Shown: positions 1-11,814 of the stretch, piece after piece
Numbering within the stretch: the stretch's first letter is position 1
Layout: the number at the start of each line of letters is the position of its first letter
Source: Stereum hirsutum FP-91666 SS1
Lineage: Eukaryota; Basidiomycota; Agaricomycetes; Russulales; Stereaceae
Length of the DNA: 64,000 bases
Direction: 5' to 3'
NCBI RefSeq assembly: GCF_000264905.1
Contig: NW_006763145.1
Coordinates: 1,285,347 to 1,349,346, forward strand
Made by a program: the position numbers and the translations under genes
Notes under the pieces: generated by a model
What the model was told of the DNA's origin: nothing
The model's input: only the letters and a program-made list of their open reading frames with translations
Databases searched by the model: none

Positions 1-161
1 TAGCTTACCTAGCCTAGGCTAGGGAGGGGATGAACCGACGTACGTACCGTAGCTTAACCTAGCCTAGGCTAGGGAGGGGATGACCGACGTCGACCGTAGC
101 TTAACCTAGCCTAGGCTAGGGGAGGGGATGACCGACGTCGACCGTAGCTTAACCTAGCCTA
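1..161. repeat. tandem repeat array, ~47-49 bp unit, cut by window start
   Basis: Copies begin at 1, 50, 97 and 145; the last stops after about 17 bases. Each unit starts TAGCTTAACC and contains CCTAGCCTAGGCTAGG, a perfect 16-base palindrome, followed by a GGGGAGGGGATG-like stretch and GACCGACGTCGACCG. Copies 2 and 3 differ by a single G in the purine run, so the array is young. It probably continues left of the window. It does not resemble the usual TTAGGG-type fungal telomere repeat. Confidence 0.9.
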
Positions 162-688
162 AAATTGTTCATATACAGCCTTTTCTGATTTTGAGGTCAA
201 TAGAAAACATTCAAACCTTGATATTAGAGTAAGAGATGCATGAAAAGTACATAAGACCATGTAAAAAATTGTCAAAAAGTTGCTAAAATGACTGAAAACG
301 GCTCCGCGTAAGGTCAGGACAGTTCACATTTAAGGACCCCCCGGACCCCCCTCCCCCCTACCCCCGGTTTTTTATTTTATTTATGCCTCCCCCTTGGCCA
401 TAACCGTAGTGAATATCACAGATGGATAGCTCATCAGACGTCTGATATTCGATCTTTACGTTCTCATGTTTCTGCGATATATGAGACGTCAATGGAGTGA
501 TGCCTCCAATGGGAGCCTCCAGAAAGGAAACCTCAAACTACTCCTCGAGAAAAGATGTGACGTACGTTTGACGCCTACACCATCTCGGGCCCTTACTTCA
601 GACGTCCGGGTCCTTGAATTTCTTCGATGCTAGAGTCAGCGGTCTTTATAACCCATCAATACAGTCTAATGCACTTTCCTAATCTCCA
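162..688. other. intergenic region with C-rich tract
   Basis: No coding region is recognised. Bases 336-367 form a very C-rich tract (runs of C broken by GGA, T and TA), followed at once by a T/A-rich run. The final part is presumably the promoter of the methyltransferase-like gene that starts at 689. Confidence 0.5.
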
Positions 689-1455
689 ATGTCTTACCCG
701 GAACTGAAACTGATTGCACTTGCTCTGGGCGCGATATCCTACTACGTCGCTCTCACTCCCCCTACTCCGCCAGCAACTTCAAATGATATGATATACTCTG
801 GTCAACTTTTCGAGAAATTGGTTCGGAAGATATCGTTTTCATCGAAGGTAGCTACATTTATTGATGTACGCCAGAATCTTACTCAAGACTCCTCTTCCAG
901 ATGTTCGTCACTGCGGCATTCATGTCGGAGATCACAATGCTCGTCTCCACCGCCTACCCAATCTCTATCCCACCACCATTATTTCGCGCGATATGTCCGC
1001 GGTTGGAACTTGATGCCGAGAACGTATTATCTACACCACCGCAGTTTCTAGCAGGACTCGCGCTTCTCATTGTGGGTGGAGGGATACGGATGTGGTGCTA
1101 TAGGGAGCTAGGATCGCTGCACACTTTCGAGGTGGCTGTTCGTCCTGAACATCGTCTTGTAACCAGCGGTCCATACGCGTGGGTTAGACATCCGAGCTAT
1201 ACTGCCGTTTCACTGAGCATCCTCGGACTCATTCTCCTTCATTTCTCGCGAGGAGGGTGGAATGCGGAGTGCGGCATCATGGACTCTGGCAATGGTGCTT
1301 GGGTGAAACTCTACATGTTTTTGGCGTTATTCTCGGTCGCCTCATTGTGGAGGAGGGGTATTGTGGAGGATGATATGCTGAAACACCGGTTTGGAGCGGA
1401 ATGGGAAGGATATAGACAGAGAGTACCGCATCGCTTCATGATAGGGTTCTACTAA
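689..1455 (+). CDS. isoprenylcysteine carboxyl methyltransferase (ICMT/Ste14) family protein
   Basis: The predicted 237-residue membrane protein is made from exons 689-847 and 901-1455, joined over a 53-nt GT-AG intron in phase 0. The second exon carries the ICMT-family core: hydrophobic segments, then RMWCYRELG, a TFEV segment, LVTSGPYAWVRHPSYT and a C-terminal EWEGYRQRVPHRF. The GPYxxVRHPxY motif and the terminal acidic/Arg segment form the S-adenosylmethionine site in this family. ICMT methylates the carboxyl group of farnesylated cysteine (mating pheromones, Ras-like proteins) in the ER. This copy is close to the 239 residues of yeast Ste14, but its N-terminal third is poorly conserved. 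It could instead be one of the ICMT-like methyltransferases of unknown substrate that are common in mushrooms. The start at 689 gives an immediate hydrophobic segment. Confidence 0.8.
848..900 (+). other. intron of the ICMT-like gene
   Basis: The 53-nt intron starts GTAGCT and ends CCAG. Removing it joins codon 53 (AAG) to ATG TTC GTC in frame. Its size is typical of introns elsewhere in the window. Confidence 0.8.
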
Positions 1456-1787
1456 GCCTCCGATTCGGTCGTATCTACGCTCGCCTGAGCTATCTCCGGT
1501 AGTAACACATATTTAGGTCCAGAATGTATATCGTCCAGATGATTTGAACTTCAAGAATTGTCACACTGGAAAATCGGAAACTCGAGATGAGTATAAGCAG
1601 TGGCATATATAGCCAAGAACCGCGGACATCTCCTTGTCTGCCTCGCCACAGTGTGCCGGCAGCCGGAGCGGATTCGGCGATCGGGGTCTGAACTTTAATG
1701 CGCCACTGAGAGCGAGCCAACGCGCTATTCGCTTTCCTTGCGCTGTGTCCTAAGGATAACGACTGGGACCATCACTTAGTCCGGCAT

Positions 1788-4700
1788 ATGTCAACCTTCC
1801 AACCTGACTCCATCCATGTTAGTCTTTCTTGTACCGCAGTAGCCACTGGCATTGTCGCCATTTTGGCTACTCTGGTCTTTCGGTATTATATGAGACGGAC
1901 TGCCGTCTTCCTACGTGTATATCAATCTAGTTCTATCACAGGCGACGCAATCTGCTCTCTAGGCCATAGTGTTGCTGGGAATACCACGCATGCAATGTCA
2001 CTCAGAGATATCGTTAAGTCTAGAGTGCCATCGCTTTTTGGTGAACAGGCCGCATTTATACCTAATTTCTGGCTAAGATCGTGAGCGATCCCTTATTGTC
2101 TACCACAAGCTCAAGAACTCACTTTCTCTAGTGGACATATACAGACCCTCTACGCATGTCTGCCAGACATTGGTCCCGAAGGCATCATTTATGAACGGTA
2201 TGTTCGATGGTTCAAGTACCGATGGTTCTTGCGTGGCTGATCAGACTCCTTCGCCACAGCAAGTATCTCAAGACTCAGGATGGAGGTCCGCAACATTTTC
2301 TCATATTGATAGAAACATGATGAGGTCAGGTTTTCATATAATCTGCAGGAATTATATCTATAGATTTATACCCTTCAACGATCGTGTTACCGCCGCAGAA
2401 AGGGGAGACTCTTCTTATCCTCATGCACGGGCTGGCGGGAGGCTCTCGCGAGCCGTACATCCTTGATTTCGTATCCGACCTGATGAGCTCTCATCGTGTT
2501 TGCGTAGCTAAATTTAGAGTTGCCGTGTGCAACGCGCGAGGCTGTAAGTGCATTGCCCTTATCGCCCGCATTTCTACTCACTCCTTGACGAAAGGTTCTC
2601 AAACCCCTGTTAGCAGCCCACGACTATATCATGTTAGCTCAGATCACCTTGCTTGCAAGGTCTCTGGACATCCACAAATCGTGGGAAGAACAACGCAGCA
2701 TCAACCGGCGTTCCCCGGTACTCCCGGCGTTTGCCGTCATTTTATGCTTCGTGCTTGCGTTGAACGCACATTCTTGTCCTCTGTGTTTTTTTGATCCAAA
2801 GGCAGCCTCGAGAATGTTTGCTCTCTGAAGATATTATCACCATATGCGTGAAATTTCCGGTTGCGATTTTGTTGCCCACTATCTTCACTGCTTGGTGTAC
2901 CGCATCAGCATGTCCAGAGTCTGCCAGAGTCCAAAACTCTGCACGGTGTCTGTTCAAGAAGGGTTTGTCGTCAAAACCACAAAGTAACCGAACAATTAGA
3001 CTCGTTCCCATTCCGCTCGCAAGAGGTTATGACAATATCACATTCTAGTTGATGTGGCTGATAATTTGTGTGGCCCAATACTGTACTTTTTCGACCAAGT
3101 GTTCGTGGGAGAATTATGTCAGCCGTGACCTCCGCTGGGCCACGGTTCGTTCAGGTGGGCCACGCGTGACGAACAGGCGAAATTGCTCGCATTTGGCCCA
3201 AAAATTGCATTTTTGATGATTTTGTGCGCAAATCGGTCACGATTTTCTGTTCGTGAATCCCTTTGTATGCGTGACGCTGGGACCAAATCTGTTCGTCGAC
3301 GCAGTCGGCGTGACGCGTGACGAACTGTCACGACCGGGCGATCAGGGAGTGAAGTAAACCCCACAGTTCACGACGAGTTGGAGAGAGGTTGAGGCGGAAA
3401 AAGGGTAAGAATATATTGAGTTAAATCGAAAGCCAGGGAATTGACGATCTGGAAACTGGGGAAATACATGCGAGACTTCTAGACTATTTATACTAACTAT
3501 TCTGTACTGTAGCAAAGGGACTCGAGACTTGGGGAGAATATTTGGAACAATATCTCTAAGTGATGAGTAAGTCAAAAGTGTCCATCATTGTACACTACTA
3601 GAACGCCAAGGAAAATAGTGAAGAAAGTCGTAGCGTGTTGCGAGAGGTACACCAAACGAGTTAATCAAGCAGAGCACCAATGCGTAGAGAAACAGTAGGT
3701 AAAACAATCAACAGAACAATGGGCCAGTTGGCTGAGTAAGTGGATGAGTAAGAAAACTCGTGAATCAACGCTAAGAGGGTCCCGAATAATCGTACGCCTT
3801 TGCAAATGTATAGTACGATCCAATACCTCACTCCCGATACCCAATACTCCTTATTCGAGTGGGGGATGGTCGAGTTGAAAGACCAATTCCCTTATCAGAT
3901 GGCCCTGACACGAGTTGTGCCTGAAACTCGTCGTTGTCGAGCAAGACGTTGTTGAGATATTCCGTTCTGTACCCAGGACTATTGCGACGAGTCTATAGCG
4001 CATGTACGTATTTTATTTGGACTGAAAATACGCTCTGTGGAATATCCTAGAGGCGTTGCAAGGAGGAGGAGAACTGGCGGGTCGGAGTTTGAATCGTTCT
4101 ACAGGACCGGCAGCTCGGTGCGGCCTCCCATGGTCGAGTTCGAGCGTTCCGCGACTCTTCAACAAAATCATAGAATGTTCAAATAAATTGGGGAAGTGTC
4201 CTTGACCGCTTGGCTCCAATCTATCCTTCAGCAGATTTTAGTTCGTGAGGGAAGATGTCACTAGACATAATCCCTACGTCGGGGGAGGATAGGGACTTGG
4301 GTCGACGCGCGTGCGGGTACTTCCGAAGAGCTTCTCACGCTGGGTTTCTAGCGACTGGAAGGGGTTGAGAAGACGAAGAAAAACAATAGAATTGTCGAGG
4401 AAAATCTGGGGGTGTCGTGAAGCATGTGCGTTCGTGTGTGGGTGGTAATCGGGGGCAGAAATGTACGTAGAAAGTTAAAGAAATAGGAGGAATGTATATG
4501 GAATATAGTTCGGACGGCGCTAGGTGGCGTGTCATGGCGGCGGTCATGACACGAACAGTTGGTCGAAAAACTACAGTACAACGAGCACACACGTTTGCAT
4601 TTGATTTGCATGTATAACGAAGCACGGCCGCCAATGGTATCGGTAATGTTATTTAACAACTCGGATAATAGTTGACTGAAGTACTTCGTTTTACTTCAGA

Positions 4701-5831
4701 AATGAGAAATTGTACACGTGCCAAAGTAAATATTTCAAGCAAGGTGTCCGGCGACGAAGTCGACACTTCCCCCAGTTAGACGTTTCAGAGAATGCGTCAT
4801 AATGATTCTATTTGAAATTTCATAGGCGGGGACCACTGATGACCTGCGATGTGCCATTCTGTACTTATCGCATGCATTCCCTTCAAGTCAGTTTTTTGGA
4901 ATTGGTAAGATGGTCCCTCCTCATATTTGTATCATGACATCATTTACAGTAAATGTTTAGGGTTCTCATTAGGCGCAAATGCTTTGGTCAAATATGCCGG
5001 GGAGGAAGGGGCTGAGTGTCCGTTGCAAGCTATAATCAGTGTCGCAAACCTTTGGTACGTCGTCAATTTATTGGTAACAGTGATTCAGGCCAATCTCAAG
5101 TTCGTCTAGGGACTATGTCGCAGGAGCCAAATATCTGAAGGGTGGCACCATTCTCAACAAACTCGTATACAACCCAGTCTTGGGACATTACTATCGATCA
5201 ATTCTCAGAAGAAACCGTCACGCATTCCTTTCTGGGAGGGATTACATCCATAATGAACATCAAGTCGATGAATCCTTGACGCCGCTCCTCTCCGCTCACG
5301 AGATTGAGAGGGTCCTAAATTCCCCACTCATGACTCTGACGCGGTTCATTGATCATTTCATCGCACCAATCTCGGGATATTCGTCCAGCACAGAGCTGTA
5401 TTCGAAGTCAAGTTCTTGCCATTTTATACAGTCATTGAGGATTCCTTGTTTGGCATTGAACAGCGCCGACGATCCAATTACGCAGGCGACAATTCCTTAC
5501 GTAGAGGTAAATACATCTGATCCTTATACATTTCATGCTGTCATTCTGATGTGAAAGCCTCGATAGAAGTCTCCCTGGTTGACGCTCGCTGTGACAAGCC
5601 ACGGGGGCCATCTAGGTTGGTTCGATCAACGGTGGAAGCATGGGCACCACCAGCCAATTTTCGAGTTTTTGTCCGCTATCGTTGAGGTGAGCTCCTTGAT
5701 CATATTGTTTGCTTTCAACGGGCTGTTATACATACATATATATATATATAGTGTAGTCCTCCACGACCGAGAGCTGTGTACTCGATCTCGAATACCGCGC
5801 ACGGGGACACCTACTGTCAACTCGGGAATGA
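1788..5831 (+). CDS. alpha/beta hydrolase, YheT/ABHD1-3 (AB hydrolase 4) family, with a 2.2-kb intron
   Basis: Ten exons join in frame to about 455 residues: 1788-2080, 2132-2197, 2260-2285, 2364-2543, 2595-2632, 4826-4904, 4961-5054, 5110-5506, 5567-5686 and 5757-5831. Family landmarks appear in order: an N-terminal membrane segment, LRDIVKSRVPSLF, GHIQTLYACLPD, the oxyanion-hole region LMHGLAGGSREPYI, NARGC, PRLYHAGTTDDLR, the nucleophile elbow GFSLGAN (Ser), the acid region NSADDP and the catalytic-His region HGGHLGWF. These proteins are membrane-linked lipid esterases or hydrolases; the substrate here is unknown. Intron 5 (2633-4825) is about 2193 nt, some 40 times the local norm, and holds a transposon-like element. 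The GTTAGC donor of that intron, the exon 2260-2285 and the last exon boundary are the least certain parts. No in-frame stop or frameshift was found. Confidence 0.75.
3081..4576. mobile_element. non-autonomous terminal-inverted-repeat element inside an intron (TA-flanked)
   Basis: The left end reads CTGTACTTTTTCGACCAAGT and the right end is its near-exact reverse complement, ending at 4576. About 25 of 28 terminal bases match. The element is flanked on both sides by TA (3079-3080 and 4577-4578), as expected for Tc1/mariner-type or related TA-targeting transposons. Its 1496 bp hold only short unconvincing reading frames and no recognisable transposase, so it must be mobilised in trans or be dead. 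The outer 13 bases are identical to the ends of the element at 56941-57358. It lies in intron 5 of the YheT-like gene. Confidence 0.75.
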
Positions 5832-6761
5832 CCGCATAGCCTTCGAGATACTTGGAGATATACACGATCTCCCCTCTACAAGCTCCGGTGGGGCTACTAT
5901 ATCGTCGTAAGGTGACCCTCTATCAATTACTGGAATGTATCCGTTATGCTCAATGCTTCACAGATATATACTGTCTCGGATAATTTATTATGTTTGAGAT
6001 CTATAACGGCAGATAGCTCAGCATAGACTCGCAATCACTCCCGCGACGAGCGCGGGGAAATCAAATCTAAAGATAGAAATTGAGATCGGTACCCACCCCG
6101 CCGCGACGTGTTATCTTGCCGGATAGCGGGTATTCGGGCACGAGTCTAGGTTCCGCACCATTTTACAGCTCGTCCGCGGTGTTGTCGGTTCGTGAACGTC
6201 AGGTTCTTGTGATATATCTAATGTACATATGTGTGCTCATAGCTGATTGAGACGCCCAAGGATCAAGCACATAGTTAAAATAGCGACATCGCCTCGTTCC
6301 CAAAGGAGTGCCGGAACACAGAGCAAGATTTCGAGTTGAGCGCGGGGTTTACTAGGGTTTACAGGGCACCCAAGTCCACAACGTTGTACCCAATCTACTT
6401 GGCTTGGGAATAGCTTCCTTAATGTATCAAGGTGAGTTGTTTCCGCTTTCAAGATACCGGCGGCGGTAACTACGCCCGGAAAACGCTAACCCTGAAAAGC
6501 TTGGAGCGAGACGTTCGACAGATTTGGTATATTCATATCCATACGACATGCCCCGACTTGAAGTGCTGCATCTAGCACACCTGGATGCAAAGATGATCAT
6601 CAGATGTGTGTTCTCGAATTCGAGACTCCAAGAACTGCTATCGCGGTGTAATTCTTCGGAAGACTCCGCAAAACTGTGACGGATGTGATCAAGTGAGAAG
6701 GAGTGATCCCAAAATTCCCCGGCGATGAAGACGATCTGTCTCGCTTAAATACAATTTTTAC
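5832..6761. other. intergenic region
   Basis: I see no gene here. It includes the 3' flank of the hydrolase and the promoter of the first desaturase. Short open frames on either strand show no family similarity. Confidence 0.5.
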
Positions 6762-8626
6762 ATGTCTTCGAGCTACACCCACATGACGATGGCCACCCGA
6801 ATCTTTCTAGATGGGCCGGAATACGTGGAACGAACCCAGACAGAGTTTCATCCCCCCGACATCGACATGCAGGCCCTAAAGGATGCCATACCCAAGATCG
6901 CTTTCCAGCGCAGCACTCCAAAATCTTTGCTGTATACATCTCCTATCTTTACGGTGTCCGCCGTGCTCTTCTTCTTGAGCAGATTCATCGACTCTGCATA
7001 TCTATCGGATGGTCTTGATCGGTATCCACCCTTCATTCTCCTCTTAATCCGCTGGACATTTTGGTTGTCGTACTGGGCTCTACAAGGGATAGCATGGGCA
7101 GGCTTGTGGACCATAGGTGAGTTTCTCTTATTTACTACTTATATTCAGACCTTGACGGTGATATTTATGTAGGTCACGAAGTATGTTCTCTTCCCTACGA
7201 GCGTGAACATTCACTGACACCGTCACCTTCAGTGTGATCATAACAACTTGTCACCGCATAGCGGGGTTAATCATGTGATCGGATTTTTGTGTCATACATG
7301 GTTGTTCCTACCGTACTTCTCGTGGCGCATAACCCATCTACGGCACCACAGCTATACTGGATCCTTGGAGAACGATGAGGTGTACGTTCCATACACGCGG
7401 TCAGCTTATAGACTTCCACCTCTAGGAAAAACCAGACGGGCACAGTATCGCGAGGCGTTTGAGGAAAGCCCAATATTTGAGCTCAGTCGCCTTGTCATTA
7501 TGCAATTCTTCGGCATGCGTAAGTAAAAACACAAAGCATTTCTTCCTCGCTCGAAGCATTGTCCATTCTGAAACGTGATTGAATTTTGCAGATACATATT
7601 TGACGTGCGTTACTCATCAACATAGTATGTGGTCGATGATTTACTCAATAGCACCTAGGTGTAATACCACGGGTTCCAAGCGCTACCCAGCGGGTGCAAA
7701 CGTTAGTCACGCTAGCACACATTTCAATCTTGATCTGTCCTTAGACTTCTCGCTGTGACTACATAGCACTGGATTCCCTCCTCGGGCCTCTTTAGCCCGG
7801 AGCAGCGATCACAAGTATTAGCATCTAATCTTGGTATCCTCGGAATGCTTGCATTCGTTTGGGTGTGGGCGTGCTACAGCTCCTTTTCGGAGGTCTGCAA
7901 AGTTTACATCGTTCCTTTTTTGTTTGCTAACCACTGGTGAGTTTTTCCCCACTTCATAAACTATTCCATGGCTTATGTGCTGGATCATAGGATTGTGGCA
8001 ATGACCTTCGTGAGAATAATCAGCCGGTCACATTTGGCTGTGTCACTCATGGTCTCAATAGTTACAACACTCTTGCCCGACCGTTCCATTCTACCGCAAA
8101 GAGGCTTGGAACAAAGCGAGAGGATCTCTCTCTACTATCGACAGGGTAAGAGCCTTCATATTTCGGCTTTACGTTTTGTTGACACGCCAACCATGTCAGC
8201 CATTCCTCGGGTGGGTTGGGCTCATCTTCTTCCTCGGACTCAACCATTACCATACAACGCATCATCTTTTCTCAACGGTGAGGAATAATTCCAAAATATA
8301 TACAATCTGACTGACAATGCCCCTGTAAACTGGTTTTTGTACAGATACCATTTTGTTCGTAACGTCTTCCTTCTACTCCATATTAGGTTATCTGACAACC
8401 ATGCAACACAGACAACTTGCCGATGGCGCACAAGGCCATTCGACCTCTTCTTGGAGATATGTATAACTACGACTCAACCGGCGTTTTCTGGGCTTTGAAG
8501 CGGTCATTCACAGAGTGCATATTTGTGGAGGACGAAGGAAGCGTCCTATTCTACAAGAACAAGTTGGGCATGCACAAACGTTCTATGGTTATCGGAACGG
8601 CTGGAGGTCAAGCGCAGAGCTCATGA
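6762..8626 (+). CDS. delta-12-type membrane fatty-acid desaturase, paralogue 1
   Basis: Eleven exons close in frame to 426 residues: 6762-7116, 7173-7180, 7233-7518, 7592-7604, 7659-7701, 7767-7936, 7991-8009, 8062-8145, 8200-8277, 8345-8354 and 8412-8626. Exons of 8, 13, 19 and 10 nt are true microexons, each required to keep the frame. The three histidine boxes of FAD2-type di-iron desaturases are present: HECDH (the family usually has HECGH), HLRHH and HTTHH (usually HVxHH). Conserved flanks include the segment PYFSWRITHLRHHSYTGS, LQHSCPTVPFYR and HHLFSTIPFYN. The family inserts a double bond at carbon 12 of oleoyl lipids in the ER membrane; some fungal members are acetylenases or act on other carbons. 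The altered box residues make changed specificity plausible. ATGs at 6783 and 6789 are alternative starts. Confidence 0.85.
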
Positions 8627-8978
8627 GGACATGAGGGATGTTCCTGCTTCGTCCCCTTCACAAATTTCTATACTGCTTCACAATTGCCTTTGATTATATA
8701 TATATCTCTTAGTGCCACGTCTACGCTCCAGAATGATACATCGTTGTTGCAGTATTCGGGTGGCGGGACATGGACGTGGCTATAGTAGCTTCGCCATTCT
8801 CAAGCCGTAGCACTCCCACAGGTAGAACAAAAACCGAAAAACATTGTTGCGGAAACTTCATTCCAATACGAATTTCATAGGGGAGAAACTAAGCGAGGAC
8901 AGTTGAAGTGTCTGATACTGCTCACATTATAGTACTACAAGTGTAAGTGTGAGAGTGAGTACGGTGTCTTTTCGTACA
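8627..8978. other. short convergent intergenic region between two desaturases
   Basis: The 352 bp separate the stop codons of the two tail-to-tail desaturases and so must hold both 3' ends. A short TA repeat lies near 8695-8705. No other feature was seen. Confidence 0.5.
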
Positions 8979-10819
8979 CTACGTATTCGTAGACTTTGAG
9001 TTTCCTACCCCCGTTGGCGTCCCACTTTGTGAGCTTCCGATAAAAGTCAGCTCACGCTGGGAATGGCCACGCCTATCCTTGTAGAAGACGATACCTCCCT
9101 CGTCCTCTACAAACCAACATTGCGTGAACGAGCGGTAGAGAGCATAGAACGTATTCTGTTCACGGTTACTTAGTATTTGTATGTGAAAGACGAATTAGAG
9201 GCCCCACCGTTGAGTCATAATTGTGATGTTCCTTCAATATGCTACGCAGGACTCGAGTTACTTCAGGTAGATTGTCTAAAGACCACGAGATTATCCATCA
9301 AATCATTCCGTTTTCTGGGGAAGTACGAATGTACTCACAGAATGGAACTGTCGAAAACAAATGGTGGGCGACATGGTCGTGCGATAACTGCGACACCAAG
9401 TATAAAGGTTAGTATGAATAAGGAGTGGAACATTTCAACGTCTTGAAGCGCCTGAAGGACTTACATTATGGAAGAAAAATCGGCCGAACCTCCCCATCAC
9501 AGGACGATCCACGGTTGCCAATGCTCCTCTGAGAAAAGTCCACTGATCTCCTCTGTAGTGCGGCACCGTAGGATCCGAATGCTGAAGAAAGACAAAGAGG
9601 ACTACCCAATGATTCGCAAGCTGGCGTGGAATGAACATGGTCAGGAACACGGTAATTGTAAGTGAATGACACGTACAATATACGGGACTATGTAGTATTT
9701 GCCAAGCGCGGTAAATCCGTGATGCATGGCATAACGGAACAGAAATATGAGGATTACCGCAATACCTGCATCAGATATGACGATGCTGCTGTACTCTGCA
9801 GATTTAAACAACGCTGAGGACGGATAAAAATGCTACTCCTACTACGTTAGTTACAAGTTATTCGCGATATCTTGTTGAGATAGACAGCCATTGTGCTTAC
9901 GTTCGTTCCTGGGGGATACGATGGGAGTCCCATTGAGTTAAAAAGCAAGTATGCCTGCAGCCCTCCTAACTGCATCAGAAGCAAGCTGATAATAGTATAT
10001 AAAGGGGCGTCCTCAAAAAAGTCGCTGTATACAATTCTTTCCTGATCCTTCGGGAGACCATAATCACTGCGTGTGCGAGGAACGAAGTTCTCGTCACGCT
10101 CCATAGAGCCCGCCGCTTTCTGATGATTATATAGGCAGAAATAAGCCAAGTCCTTCATCGGGTGTCAGGACATAGACTAAGACTGACATGGTGTGCTCTA
10201 TGCGTGCTGCGCCAGGCGAAATACGGCGTCAAAATCATCTGAGAGAAGTAGAGGGGCTGTAATGCTTTACTGTAAGGCGTAAAATGTTCGTGGCTCACAG
10301 AATGGAGGGTGAATCCCACTATATTGTTCACAATCTTATACTGTGAGAGATTTCCGTGGCCCGCTTCGTGAGCTAGAATGTTGCCTTAGTCAGTTCGGTA
10401 CGAAGAAGGAAGGGTGAAAGACGATACCTAAAGTCCACCAACCCGCTAGTGCAATGCCTTGGAACAACCAATAGGCCGCCCACAATGCGCATCTAATAAA
10501 TAGCACACCGACACGATGCTCAATTCGAGCTAGCCTTGAAGGCACATCATCGATATGCACGGCAAGAGAGTACAGCAGCCACACTAAGACCAAATGACAG
10601 GACACATAATACAGTCCTTTCCATGTCGATTTTCGATACACCGCCTGCGGAATAGCTGCATGTATCTGTGAGAGGCCGACCTATGAATGCATCGTTGATG
10701 ACGTTGATAAATATCACGAGCATCATGGATTCCAGTAATAAATCAATGCCACATACATCGGGAGGAGTGAAAGGCGTATTCTTGCGCTCCAGATATTCTG
10801 GCGAGTCGTTGAATATCAT
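8979..10819 (-). CDS. delta-12-type membrane fatty-acid desaturase, paralogue 2
   Basis: Ten exons close in frame to 416 residues: 10819-10757, 10665-10428, 10372-10299, 10238-10188, 10119-9901, 9832-9677, 9620-9465, 9387-9339, 9275-9208 and 9155-8979. The histidine boxes are HEAGH, HRAHH and HVAHH. Flanking matches include KAAGSMERDENFVPRTRSDY, NHWVVLFVFLQHSDPTVPHY and HHLFSTVPFYN, all typical of fungal oleate desaturases. The C-terminus keeps SFTQCWFVEDEGGIVFYK. It is clearly diverged from its neighbour at 6762, so the duplication is old. The phase-1 intron just before the first histidine box is shared with paralogue 1, supporting common descent. Box 1 has Ala where Cys is usual. Expected role: ER-membrane desaturation of acyl lipids, using cytochrome b5. 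Confidence 0.85.
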
Positions 10820-11814
10820 TCCTACGTCGGACGGGGGTCAAGTTTCGAGAGAGGACGGCTGAAGATTGATCAAGCGCAGCGGGAGAGAAAGAAGGGGTGA
10901 AAACTACCTACCGAACTCGAGCCACTTATACTATTTGGCACCAGAGATAACGTCGAGATCCGACAGAAATCAGAAGCTACGAATCACGAACGGAATCGGT
11001 GTGGGAGATCACACAGTCCACAATTGCCCCGGACACCGCTCGGACACGATGGAGGCGCGATGCTTTCGACATTAGAAGGAAGGAAGGAACTGGTTATGAC
11101 AGCCATCTTCTTGATGACCAATGGTTTGCCGATGTGGCACACGGACGCGCACCTGAATATACTGGATCGATGCGTCTTCGGCAGTCCGGATCTGGTTTGA
11201 AGGTTTTATTATTAAGGGCTTGTGGGATGTATTTGGCTGCCGGAGAAAGGAAAATGGGACACCCCTAGCTTAGGGTTTAAAAGTTGATTCAGTCGCGCCG
11301 GGAGAACTGTGTTTGGTTCGACCAAATACTACGTGACTGGCTATCCCCGGCCCGACGTCGTTGAACGAGTCCGGCTACTTGCGAGTAAGTACGCCGGCTT
11401 GAGAGCGACGCTGGTTGTCTGTCTCCGCTTATACCTCACATGAATGCCTAGATATTTTTGATATCTCAGGCCTTTTCAAGTTACAAGTCAATTACAAAGG
11501 CTCGTGTGTGATCCAACTGCAGACGCAGAAACTTCAAAAAAGAAAATACACAAAGCAAAGGCGGAAAGAAAGATTCATTCACCGAACAGGGCACTGCCAT
11601 TAAGACACGCGCGAGTCGAAAAAAAGACCGACATACTACGACGGAAGAAACGGACACATGTTCAGTACCGACGAGTCGTTCACAAGTCGGCAGAGCGTAT
11701 CTTATAGTTGGAAGAGGAGTCAGTGGATTGGAGCGACACGAGCAGTAAAATATTGAGTGAAGTTAACCTACATTAAAGGTTGTCTACCCCATGAGCATTG
11801 CCGGAAGGCGTAAT
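10820..11814. other. intergenic region
   Basis: No gene is recognised in this ~1 kb. It contains the promoter of desaturase paralogue 2 and the 3' flank of the amine oxidase. Bases 11520-11700 are A-rich without a recognisable product. Confidence 0.5.

Noticed and set aside
1788..5831. Initial impression that the YheT-like hydrolase was disrupted by an insertion
   Set aside because: The insertion lies inside an intron and exon phases close across it, so the coding sequence appears intact.
9005..10819. Initial impression that desaturase paralogue 2 was a pseudogene lacking histidine box 2
   Set aside because: An intron just after HRAHH explains the apparent loss; with ten exons the 416-residue protein is intact.
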